Shown here in pieces: positions 1 to 6,104 of a DNA stretch of 6,104 nucleotides (position 1 is the stretch's first letter; every line of letters starts with the position of its first letter). The notes beneath the pieces are model-generated. The model was not told the origin of the DNA, did not search any database, and saw nothing but the letters and a program-made list of their open reading frames with translations. Origin of the DNA: Prevotella sp. GTDB taxonomy: Bacteria > Bacteroidota > Bacteroidia > Bacteroidales > Bacteroidaceae. The translations under genes and the position numbers were made by a program. The stretch spans positions 1 to 6,104 of the forward strand of contig JAGAPI010000229.1 of NCBI GenBank assembly GCA_017623335.1, in the 5' to 3' direction.

Positions 1-589
1 GAAATTCAACATAATAAAGAGCACCTGTGTGCCACTGCCTTTGGAGAACGTCGACACCGATCAGATAATACCGGCACGCTTTCTTAAGGCAACAACCAAA
101 GAAGAGAAATTTTTCGGTGATAACCTGTTCCGTGACTGGCGTTACAATCCCGACGGCTCGCTGAACAAGAACTTTGTACTCAACGACCCTACATACAGCG
201 GCGAGATTCTCGTGGCTGGCAAGAACTTCGGAAGCGGTTCAAGCCGCGAGCATGCCGCATGGGCTATCGCAGGATACGGATTCCGTGTGGTTATCTCAAG
301 TTTCTTTGCCGACATCCACAAGAACAACGAACTGAACAACTTTGTGCTGCCGGTGGTGGTGACACCCGAGTTTCTCAGCGAACTGGTTGACAGCATAAAG
401 CAGAATCCAAAGATGGAAGTGAGTGTTGACGTGCCAAACCAGACTGTCACAAACACTGCTACAGGCAAGAGCGAGAAGTTTGAAATCAACGGATACAAAA
501 AATATTGTCTCATGAACGCGCTTGACGATATCGACTTCTTGCTGGAGAACAAGGATAAGATTGAAGGATGGGAACAGCGCAACAAATAA
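1..589 (+). CDS. leuD: 3-isopropylmalate dehydratase small subunit (5' end two bases outside the window)
   Basis: Small subunit of isopropylmalate isomerase. With LeuC (not in the window, presumably upstream) it isomerises 2-isopropylmalate to 3-isopropylmalate in leucine synthesis, in the cytoplasm. The frame is open from base 2 and reads KFNIIKSTCVPLPLENVDTD. Base 1 is a G in the third codon position, so an ATG whose first two bases lie just outside the window would give MKFNIIKSTCV, the usual LeuD N-terminus, and a 196-residue protein, normal for the family. The GTG at 29 is therefore internal. The LeuD signature GSGSSREHAAWAI begins at residue 78 (nt 230), and ENVDTDQIIPARFL near the N-terminus is also diagnostic. 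The stop TAA (587-589) lies inside the next gene, giving a 22-nt overlap that suggests translational coupling. Identity is very secure; the exact start is inference because the first bases are not visible. Confidence 0.97.
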   Translation, partial: KFNIIKSTCVPLPLENVDTDQIIPARFLKATTKEEKFFGDNLFRDWRYNPDGSLNKNFVLNDPTYSGEILVAGKNFGSGSSREHAAWAIAGYGFRVVISSFFADIHKNNELNNFVLPVVVTPEFLSELVDSIKQNPKMEVSVDVPNQTVTNTATGKSEKFEINGYKKYCLMNALDDIDFLLENKDKIEGWEQRNK

Positions 590-2136
590 ACAACACCTAT
601 CGTGGCATTCAGCCGTTCATAGAGATTATGGACTCCACGCTCCGCGACGGCGAGCAGACCAACGGCGTGTCGTTTGTGCCTCATGAGAAACTCATGATTG
701 CACGCATGCTGCTGCGCGATGTCAATGTAGACCGTGTTGAGGTGGCATCGGCGCGTGTATCTGATGGTGAGAAGGAGGCGGTGAAGATGATTACGCGCTA
801 TGCACGCCAGATAGGCATGACCGACAAGGTTGAGGTGCTCGGCTTCGTGGACGGCGGTCAGTCGGTGGACTGGATTGCGGAATGCGGCGGCCGTGTCATC
901 AACCTGCTGGCAAAGGGCAGCGAGAACCACTGCACCCACCAGTTGAAGAAGACCTGCGAGGAGCATATTGCCGACATCAAAAGTGTGCTGGACTATGCCC
1001 AGTCGAAGGGTTTTATCGTCAACCTCTATCTTGAGGACTGGAGCAACGGAATGCAGGACTCGCCGGAATATGTCTATAAGATTATGGACGCGCTGAAGGA
1101 CACCTGTATCCGGCGCTTTATGTTGCCCGACACGCTTGGAGTGCTCAATCCGCTGCAGGTGATTGAGCTGCTGCGCAAGATGCGCAAGCGTTATCCCGAC
1201 TGTCATTTTGACTTCCATGCACACAACGACTACGACCTTGCAGTAAGCAACTCATTAGCGGCAGTGCTTAGCGGGGCAAAGGGACTGCACGTCACGGTAA
1301 ACGGACTTGGCGAGCGTTGCGGCAACGCACCGCTGTCGAGCGTGCAGGTGATTCTGAAGGACCAGTTCCACGCCAAGACCAACATTGTGGAGGATAAGTT
1401 GAAGGACATAAGTCATCTGGTGGAGGGATATTCGGGCATTGCCATTGCGCCCAACATGCCGATTGTGGGCGAAAACGTGTTCACTCAGGTGGCTGGGGTG
1501 CATGCCGACGGCGACAACAAGAACAACCTCTATTACAATGACCTTGTGCCGGAGCGATTCGGACGCAAGCGGGAGTATGCGCTTGGCAAGAACAGCGGCA
1601 AGGCAAACATTCTAAAGAACCTCGAAGAACTGGGGCTGGAGCTTAGTCCTGAGCAGACGCGCCGCGTGACCCAGCGCATCATTGAGCTGGGCGACAAGAA
1701 GGAGCTTGTGTCGCAGGAAGACCTGCCATACATTGTGAGCGATGTGCTGAAGCATGATGTTCCCGATGACAAGGTGCAGCTGTTGAGCTACTTCGTCACC
1801 ACCAACTACGGACTGAAACCAATGGCAAGCGTAAAGCTGCAGGTGGGCGACAGCGTGTTTGAGGAACAGGCGACGGGCGACGGTCAGTATGATGCCTTCG
1901 TGCGCTGCGTGCGCCATATATATAAGGAGAAACTCGGCAGAAAGTTCCCGTGGCTCGACAACTACACAGTGAGCATTCCGCCGGGCGGACGCACCGATGC
2001 ACTCGTGCAGACTGTCATTGTATGGAACTGGGAAAACCGCGTAATCCGCACCCGCGGACTGGATGCCGACCAGACAGAGGCGGCTATCAAGGCAACGATG
2101 AAGATGTTGAATATCATCGAGGAAAACTTCTCCTAA
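568..2136 (+). CDS. 2-isopropylmalate / citramalate / homocitrate synthase family enzyme with LeuA-type regulatory domain
   Basis: A 522-residue Claisen-condensing enzyme that joins acetyl-CoA to a 2-oxo acid. An HMGL-like TIM barrel covers about residues 17-310. It shows the first-strand motif STLRDGEQT (R26, D27), the metal-binding HAHND (H217, H219), [12 protein letters not shown] (N245-L256), [16 protein letters not shown] and [10 protein letters not shown] (339-348). A LeuA dimer/regulatory domain covers about 402-520, with [19 protein letters not shown] and [18 protein letters not shown] 568 is preferred over ATG 628 because the latter would remove the first barrel strand (PFIEIMD). A GAAGG sits directly against ATG 568, too close for a normal Shine-Dalgarno, so coupling to leuD by the 22-nt overlap is likely. 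Family membership is certain but substrate is not. Position between leuD and leuB fits either 2-oxoisovalerate (leucine) or pyruvate (citramalate route to isoleucine). Bacteroidales operons of this type often have a separate leuA upstream, which would favour a non-LeuA role here; that gene is outside the window. Confidence 0.93.
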   Translation: MGTAQQINNTYRGIQPFIEIMDSTLRDGEQTNGVSFVPHEKLMIARMLLRDVNVDRVEVASARVSDGEKEAVKMITRYARQIGMTDKVEVLGFVDGGQSVDWIAECGGRVINLLAKGSENHCTHQLKKTCEEHIADIKSVLDYAQSKGFIVNLYLEDWSNGMQDSPEYVYKIMDALKDTCIRRFMLPDTLGVLNPLQVIELLRKMRKRYPDCHFDFHAHNDYDLAVSNSLAAVLSGAKGLHVTVNGLGERCGNAPLSSVQVILKDQFHAKTNIVEDKLKDISHLVEGYSGIAIAPNMPIVGENVFTQVAGVHADGDNKNNLYYNDLVPERFGRKREYALGKNSGKANILKNLEELGLELSPEQTRRVTQRIIELGDKKELVSQEDLPYIVSDVLKHDVPDDKVQLLSYFVTTNYGLKPMASVKLQVGDSVFEEQATGDGQYDAFVRCVRHIYKEKLGRKFPWLDNYTVSIPPGGRTDALVQTVIVWNWENRVIRTRGLDADQTEAAIKATMKMLNIIEENFS

Positions 2137-2230
2137 TCCTCCCCACCTATCCTACATCTCCTAATCCTCCTACATCTCCTAATCCTCCTACATCTCCTAC
2201 AATTCATAAAAAAAACAATAAAAAAAACAA
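2123..2230 (+). promoter_or_regulatory. 108-nt G-less tract between the synthase gene and leuB; candidate Rho-loading (rut) region
   Basis: No G occurs on the coding strand from 2123 to 2230. Within 2131-2200, 33 of 70 bases are C. The transcript here would be nearly unstructured, C-rich and G-free, which is the known character of Rho utilisation sites. A role in Rho-dependent termination or in setting the ratio of leuB to upstream genes is inference. An unstructured intercistronic leader without any Rho function would look the same. Confidence 0.3.
2151..2199 (+). repeat. 18-bp C-rich tandem repeat (2 full copies plus 13 nt)
   Basis: The unit CCTACATCTCCTAATCCT occurs perfectly at 2151-2168 and 2169-2186, and its first 13 bases recur at 2187-2199. 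A further partial piece, TCCTAATCCTCC, lies at 2131-2142 and includes the stop codon of the synthase gene, so the array probably began at the very end of that gene. The unit is itself built from shorter CTCCTA / ATCCT steps. It lies wholly in the intercistronic gap before leuB. No spacer sequences separate the copies, so this is not a CRISPR array. Confidence 0.95.
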
Positions 2231-2241
2231 GATAAAAACAA
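2207..2241 (+). repeat. A-rich 12-bp direct repeat forming the leuB leader
   Basis: TAAAAAAAACAA is repeated perfectly at 2207-2218 and 2219-2230, and a shortened third copy, TAAAAACAA, at 2233-2241 ends on the A of the leuB ATG. No Shine-Dalgarno is present. A-rich sequence just before the start codon is known to favour initiation in Bacteroidota, so this is probably the leuB translation enhancer. Two runs of eight A make the spacing prone to slippage. Confidence 0.8.
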
Positions 2242-3302
2242 TGGATTTTAAAATTGCAGTATTGGCGGGCGACGGTATCGGCCCCGAAATATCAGAGCAA
2301 GGTGTGAACGTAATGACCGCAGTATGCGAGAAGTTCGGTCACACAGTGAGTTACGAATATGCTGTCTGCGGTGCAGACGCTATCGACAAGGTAGGCGACC
2401 CGTTCCCTGAGGAGACCTATCAGGCATGTAAGAATGCCGATGCCGTGCTGTTCTCGGCAGTGGGCGACCCAAAGTTCGACAACAATCCTACAGCCAAGGT
2501 GCGTCCTGAGCAGGGACTGCTTGCCATGCGCAAGAAGTTGGGACTGTTTGCCAACATCCGTCCCGTGCAGACATTCAAGTGCCTGCTTCACAAGTCGCCC
2601 CTGCGCAAGGAGCTTGTAGAGGGTGCCGACTTTATGTGTATCCGCGAGCTTACCGGCGGTATGTACTTCGGTGAAAAGTATCAGGACAACGACAAGGCTT
2701 ACGACACTAACTTCTACACCCGCCCGGAGATTGAGCGTATTCTCAAGGTGGGATTCGAGTATGCCATGAAGCGCAACAAGCACCTCACAGTAGTTGACAA
2801 GGCAAACGTGCTGGCTTCAAGCCGTCTGTGGCGTCAGATTGCTCAGGAGATGGCACCTCAGTATCCTGAGGTAACAACTGATTATATGTATGTGGACAAT
2901 GCCGCCATGCGTATGATTCAGGAGCCAACGTTCTTCGACGTGATGGTGACCGAGAACACCTTCGGCGACATACTCACTGACGAGGGCTCGGTAATCAGCG
3001 GCTCAATGGGCTTGCTGCCATCGGCTTCCACCGGAGAGAGCACTCCTGTGTTTGAGCCTATCCACGGTTCATGGCCGCAGGCTAAGGGACTGAACATCGC
3101 CAACCCTCTGGCACAGATTCTCTCTGTGGCAATGCTGTTTGAGCATTTCGGACTGAAGGAGGAGGGCACGCTTGTGCGCAAGGCTGTTGATGCAAGTCTC
3201 GACGAGAATGTGCGCACACCTGAGATTCAGGTTGAGGGCGGTGCAAAATACGGCACAAAGGAAGTGGGACAGTGGATTGTTGACTTCATTAAGAAGGCAT
3301 AA
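2241..3302 (+). CDS. leuB: 3-isopropylmalate dehydrogenase
   Basis: A 353-residue NAD-dependent oxidative decarboxylase converting 3-isopropylmalate to 4-methyl-2-oxopentanoate in leucine synthesis; it would also act on the methylmalate intermediate of a citramalate route. Start ATG 2241 gives [17 protein letters not shown], the usual beginning, and the length is typical. Catalytic and substrate residues are in place: R97 and R107 (in [12 protein letters not shown]), R135 ([11 protein letters not shown]), K187 (VVDKANVL), and metal ligands D219, D243 and D247 ([18 protein letters not shown]). The NAD-site signature [18 protein letters not shown] is intact, and the active-site acid tract [12 protein letters not shown] is of the LeuB rather than the isocitrate dehydrogenase type. 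The frame is open upstream to 1950, but that extension runs through the synthase gene and the repeats and is not real. It sits 104 nt behind the synthase gene, with an A-rich leader and no Shine-Dalgarno. Confidence 0.97.
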   Translation: MDFKIAVLAGDGIGPEISEQGVNVMTAVCEKFGHTVSYEYAVCGADAIDKVGDPFPEETYQACKNADAVLFSAVGDPKFDNNPTAKVRPEQGLLAMRKKLGLFANIRPVQTFKCLLHKSPLRKELVEGADFMCIRELTGGMYFGEKYQDNDKAYDTNFYTRPEIERILKVGFEYAMKRNKHLTVVDKANVLASSRLWRQIAQEMAPQYPEVTTDYMYVDNAAMRMIQEPTFFDVMVTENTFGDILTDEGSVISGSMGLLPSASTGESTPVFEPIHGSWPQAKGLNIANPLAQILSVAMLFEHFGLKEEGTLVRKAVDASLDENVRTPEIQVEGGAKYGTKEVGQWIVDFIKKA

Positions 3303-3330
3303 GGCTGTTCACCCGTAAAATTTATTTGGA

Positions 3331-3996
3331 ATGATGATGCGCAAAACGCTTATCACAATATTCATAATGCTCTGCTCGGTTGGCTCATTCGGTCAGTCGG
3401 CAGAGCGTTTTTTCGATGCAAAGTCAAAACTCAGCAACGCACAGCTGTGCGATACACTGCTGAAACAGGCTGCGGTGAACATTGAGAAACAGCAGTGGGA
3501 CTATGCCATTGAGAAATATGGCAAGGTGCTTGAGATTGACGATAAAAATCTCGCTGCACGATATTTCCGTGCCTACGCCCACACCAAGCTGCACCACTAC
3601 GACTGGGCGAAAAGCGACTATGAGAATGTGCTGAAGATTGTTCCAAAGCACTTAGAGACACAGCTTGGACTGGCTTACGTCTACGAAAAAATGGGAAAGA
3701 AGCGCGATGCCTTCGACATGTACAACCGCGTGGTGCAGCAATTCCCAGACAGCGCCTCGGCATACGCCGCCCGCGCCATCTACGAGCAGGCAAACAACAT
3801 GGCAGAAGTGGCTCTCTACGATTGGGAGCAGGCTATCAGCCGCAATCCCTCCGACACCGGCTATATGATTTCCCGCGTGGAGCTGCTCATCACCCTCGGC
3901 CGCAAGGACGAGGCACGTGAGGCGCTTGACGACATGCAGCAACACGGAGTAACCAAGGGCGAACTGCTAAAGTGGTATAAGAAAGTGAAAAAATAA
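3331..3996 (+). CDS. Exported tetratricopeptide-repeat protein
   Basis: A 221-residue protein with an N-terminal signal peptide (MMMRK, then the hydrophobic run LITIFIMLCSVGSFG, cleavage probably near residue 21-23). C15 is not in a good lipobox, so a soluble or periplasmic protein is more likely than a lipoprotein. Residues about 43-212 form roughly five TPR units: 43-73, 74-106 (AARYFRAYAHTKLHHYDWAK), 107-140 (LGLAYVYEKMGKKRDAFDMY), 141-174, and a weaker one from 175. The C-terminus is lysine-rich. Three consecutive ATG codons (3331, 3334, 3337) could each start it; the first is given. It follows leuB by 28 nt on the same strand with no obvious promoter or terminator, so co-transcription is possible. 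TPR proteins are scaffolds for protein-protein contacts; no partner or specific role can be read from the sequence, and a link to leucine synthesis is not implied by the domain. Confidence 0.92.
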   Translation: MMMRKTLITIFIMLCSVGSFGQSAERFFDAKSKLSNAQLCDTLLKQAAVNIEKQQWDYAIEKYGKVLEIDDKNLAARYFRAYAHTKLHHYDWAKSDYENVLKIVPKHLETQLGLAYVYEKMGKKRDAFDMYNRVVQQFPDSASAYAARAIYEQANNMAEVALYDWEQAISRNPSDTGYMISRVELLITLGRKDEAREALDDMQQHGVTKGELLKWYKKVKK

Positions 3997-3999
3997 TAT

Positions 4000-5113
4000 T
4001 CATTCAATCACAATCTTAATATCATCTTTCCTTTCTGGATAGATGAATACAAGGCGTCCGGCGTACATTTCCTTTATTCTGTCGTTTACAATCGCGATGT
4101 TAACCACTCCAGGCTGCAATGTATTGGTGTCAATAGCTATAGTCTTGCCGTTGAGCCGCTCCATGGTGAGCAGATTGCCGCCGCCAAACAGTGCGAGTGA
4201 GAGTTCGGAAGCGTCAACGCCCTCCATTATCGGTGTGACATACAGCATATTTTTTCGCTGCACAACGGTCATGGTAATGCCGCGCGTCAAAGCATCGGGC
4301 ACTGCCACATGACAGGCTCTGCCGTCTTTAGCATACGCCTCCAAACGATAGTGTTCTGTTACGACAGGCACGAAATAGAGTGTGCCCATGCCCTTATGTA
4401 GAGATGAGCCTTCTGCAACGACCGAGTCATTGGATGTCTGTATGAGTCTTACGTCAGCGTCAACACCATAGTCCTGCCCGTTCACTATCTTATAAGCCAA
4501 CCGTTGCCTGTGACCTGCAATAAGATTTCCACCTTCAGGAAGAGCCGCAATGGTGATGTTGTCGGCATCGTGTGCGTGTTGCGCCTCACGTTTATTCTTC
4601 TTTGTCTGTTTCTCTTCGGCTCCTGCCGGCATAGAAGCCAGACCAACAGAGCCGCGCTTAAGTGCCCCTACCACAATCTCCTTGTATGCAAAGAGTTCCT
4701 GCGGATAGTTCATCATGTGGCGTGTATATCCCACCAACGTGTAGATGCCGGTATTTAGATTCGCAGGCAATACCATCATATTGGCAAACACTCCCATAGA
4801 GTCCTGCTTTATCATGGCACGCTCAATGAGCGTGTCAGCGGCATTGTCGTGCAGTTCTACATACACAAACTTTGAGCGCCCCTTGGGATAATCACGACTT
4901 GTAGACGGCAGATGGTGTTGCGGCATCCGCCAGATGAGCACGAAACCATACACTGTCGCCAGCCAGGTAATAGTGTCTGTCGGTTTGGAGGTATATCTTC
5001 TCCTGCGGGTTACGTGCGAAAAACTCTGTTATCCGTTTTTCCAATGACTGTGCGCTGACTGTAATACCCCATGCGCCGCATATCATCAACAATATCATCC
5101 TTATGATGTTCAT
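4000..5113 (-). pseudogene. Frameshifted and C-terminally short MG2-domain exported protein
   Basis: Start ATG 5111-5113 gives a signal peptide (MNIIRMILLMICGAWGITVSAQ, probable cut after A21 or Q22). Next come the family hallmarks EKIYLQTDRHYYLAGDSVWF (residues 38-57) and RAHLADAAT (58-66). The frame then shifts and would stop at 4892-4894. In another frame the protein continues HLPSTSRDYPKGRSKFVYVE to a stop at 4000-4002. Restored length is about 370 residues. The rest comprises an MG2-like beta domain (VLPANLNTGIYTLVGYTRHM), a Lys/Glu-rich linker, an ALPEGGNLIAG module, HKGMGTLYFVPV, and a final beta domain ending RLVFIYPERKDDIKIVIE. Fuller relatives known from Bacteroidota go on at this point into further beta domains and a plug-like region, so the gene also looks cut short. 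The start overlaps the upstream gene's stop as ATGA, implying translational coupling, and AGGAAG lies 11-16 nt before it. The break could be a real mutation or a sequencing error. An ATG at 4953 in the second frame is not a true start, since it would remove the signal peptide. Confidence 0.8.
4912..4918 (-). other. Probable frameshift site in the MG2-family gene
   Basis: On the minus strand the reading is GCA ACA CCA TCT. Dropping one C from the CC at 4915-4914 gives GCA ACA CAT CTG CCG, coding A-T-H-L-P, which joins the two halves (DAAT then HLPSTS) without loss. The TH-x-P form also agrees with the way relatives continue after the DAAT segment, from memory of the family. Loss of an AC pair from an ACACAC run would also restore the frame, giving ATHHLP. 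No classic slippery heptamer or obvious stimulatory hairpin is seen, so programmed frameshifting is unlikely. Confidence 0.75.
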
Positions 5114-6104
5114 AGTTCTATTACTTCCTGTTTGTAAATCAGTTTACCCTCATCGCTCACACCTTCTACAGTCAACAGATAACGTTTCCCCGGTTTTAGC
5201 CCGACGAGGCTGATTGTCCTGCCGGCTTTATCAATAATGAAGTGTGGATTCCAGTACACTGTAGGACGATAGTCATAGTCGCCGGTGCTTGTGTTCCGGG
5301 GCACATAGAACTCTACCGCCGGTTTATAGCCCAATTGGTTTACCGTAGCCAATGACAACGGGCGGTCACGCCTGAAACGTGAGGGGTGTATAGGTGACTT
5401 TGTGTATATTAGCAGCAATCCGCCACCGGCAGTTGCATTGCCATACAAGCTTTTTATGCCGCCTAAATTTCCGAATACCTCGTAATTGGATGATACAAAA
5501 TATTCTATCTGCTTTATTTCGTAAGGTTTCATAAGTATGATATCCGCCAACTCATAGTCCGACACACGTGTGCCGTTAAGTTTAACCTCTGCAGGCACAA
5601 ATTTATTTCTAACTCTTTTGCCGGCACACCGCACGGTTATTTCTTCTCCGTCATCAGTAACAATCTCAGCATCACTCACCCACAGCCCTATCCTGCTCAG
5701 GAGCTGCTCCATTGTCGGCATTCGCTCAAAGTTTGCATTGCCTTCCTCAAGAAATCTGTCCGGCATGAGATTGCGTGAGTTCATTGGCTTTAATTTGCGG
5801 CCTGTCACTTTCACGGTTGGCAATTCAAACGAATAGCGGCTCAGTTGCCGGAATGCAATGCTGTCGGGAACAATTGTTTTAGATAAGACCGAACTGTCAG
5901 CCCTTTGGGATATAAACCCGCCAAGTGACGGATATTGTTTCTCTGAGATATTGAGCGTGATAAAAGCATCCGACGACTTTCTATTCAAGGCTTGAAGCTG
6001 TATGACAGTACCGTCCACAAAATCCAAGCCGGATATACAAAAGGTGTCGCTACGCTCCAACTGTATTTCTGTCTGATAGCCCGTATTGGGAATTAACAGT
6101 TTCA
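5110..6104 (-). CDS. MG2 / TonB-plug-like exported protein, C-terminal part (5' end beyond window)
   Basis: The last 330 residues of a larger protein; the frame is open to the right edge and the TTG at 6060 is not a credible start. In order: a beta segment LLIPNTGYQTEIQL, then CISGLDFVDGTVIQLQAL, the end of a carboxypeptidase-regulatory-like fold; a linker with FELPTVKVTGRKLKP; a plug-like region from about 5721 (MPTMEQLLSRIGLWVS) through IEYFVSSNYEVFGNLGG to AGGGLLLIYTKSP near 5400; and a final beta domain with LGYKPAVEFYVPR, TVYWNPHFIIDKAGR and LTVEGVSDEGKLIYKQEVIE. This architecture is known in large Bacteroidota exported proteins that have N-terminal MG2 domains and a plug-like piece but no TonB-dependent barrel. 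Their role is not settled; an envelope function is inferred. It is followed directly, with an ATGA overlap, by a paralogue holding the complementary N-terminal half. Confidence 0.85.
   Translation of the reverse strand, partial: KLLIPNTGYQTEIQLERSDTFCISGLDFVDGTVIQLQALNRKSSDAFITLNISEKQYPSLGGFISQRADSSVLSKTIVPDSIAFRQLSRYSFELPTVKVTGRKLKPMNSRNLMPDRFLEEGNANFERMPTMEQLLSRIGLWVSDAEIVTDDGEEITVRCAGKRVRNKFVPAEVKLNGTRVSDYELADIILMKPYEIKQIEYFVSSNYEVFGNLGGIKSLYGNATAGGGLLLIYTKSPIHPSRFRRDRPLSLATVNQLGYKPAVEFYVPRNTSTGDYDYRPTVYWNPHFIIDKAGRTISLVGLKPGKRYLLTVEGVSDEGKLIYKQEVIEL

Noticed and set aside
29..31. GTG as the start of leuD
   Set aside because: The ten codons before it encode the conserved LeuD N-terminus, and base 1 fits the last base of an ATG.
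142..1224. A 360-codon open frame on the minus strand across leuD and the synthase gene
   Set aside because: It lies antisense to two unmistakable enzymes, has no recognisable domain, and is a by-product of codon bias in the real genes.
2131..2230. CRISPR-like array
   Set aside because: The repeats are directly adjacent without spacers and are simple in sequence, so they are tandem repeats.
1950..2240. Open frame extending leuB 97 codons upstream, with a PTSPNP-type repeat peptide
   Set aside because: It runs out of frame through the synthase gene and through the tandem repeats. LeuB has its normal N-terminus and length from ATG 2241.
3321..3328. TTTATTTG resembling the Bacteroidota -7 promoter element TAnnTTTG
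   Set aside because: It misses the key TA, no TTTG is seen at the proper distance upstream, and it would place the transcript start inside the TPR coding region.
3960..4040. Bidirectional terminator between the convergent genes
   Set aside because: Only three bases separate the stops, and I could not find a GC-rich hairpin followed by a T run on either strand.
4951..4953. ATG as the start of an independent 317-residue minus-strand gene
   Set aside because: Its first residues (MYGFVLIWRM) are the wrong-frame reading of the MG2 coding region. The family N-terminus lies in the other frame, starting at 5113.
6058..6060. TTG as a start for the right-edge minus-strand gene
   Set aside because: The frame stays open to the window end with family-like sequence (LLIPNTGYQTEIQ), so the gene simply continues outside.

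Overview
The window looks like a chromosomal segment from a Bacteroidota bacterium, most likely Prevotella or a close relative in the Bacteroidales. Grounds: the LeuD sequence and the gene order leuD / second isopropylmalate-synthase-family gene / leuB are of the Bacteroidales type; starts lack well-placed Shine-Dalgarno sequences and leuB has an A-rich leader; and the right side carries large exported macroglobulin-like proteins with a TonB-plug-like C-terminus, typical of this phylum. The species call is inference from protein character, not from a database search.

Left part (1-3302, plus strand): the end of a branched-chain amino acid operon. leuD (isopropylmalate isomerase small subunit) lacks only the first two bases of its probable ATG. 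It overlaps by 22 nt a 522-residue enzyme of the 2-isopropylmalate / citramalate / homocitrate synthase family. A 104-nt gap follows, then leuB (3-isopropylmalate dehydrogenase). LeuCD and LeuB can process both 2-isopropylmalate (to leucine) and, in organisms with the citramalate route, citramalate (to 2-oxobutyrate and isoleucine). The middle enzyme could feed either pathway. The 104-nt gap is unusual: it holds an 18-bp C-rich tandem repeat followed by a 12-bp A-rich tandem repeat, and both lie in a 108-nt stretch with no G on the coding strand.

Middle (3331-3996, plus): an exported tetratricopeptide-repeat protein 28 nt after leuB, possibly read from the same transcript.

Right part (4000-6104, minus): two tandem genes of the Bacteroidota MG2 / plug-like exported protein family, joined by an ATGA overlap. 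The upstream one runs off the right edge; its visible part is a C-terminal half (plug-like region and final beta domain). The downstream one has a signal peptide and only the N-terminal half of the family, is broken by a frameshift near 4914, and ends 3 nt from the stop of the convergent TPR gene. It is best read as a truncated, decaying paralogue, unless the frameshift is a sequencing error. No RNA genes, insertion sequences or CRISPR arrays were seen, and no gene-free stretch exceeds 300 bases.
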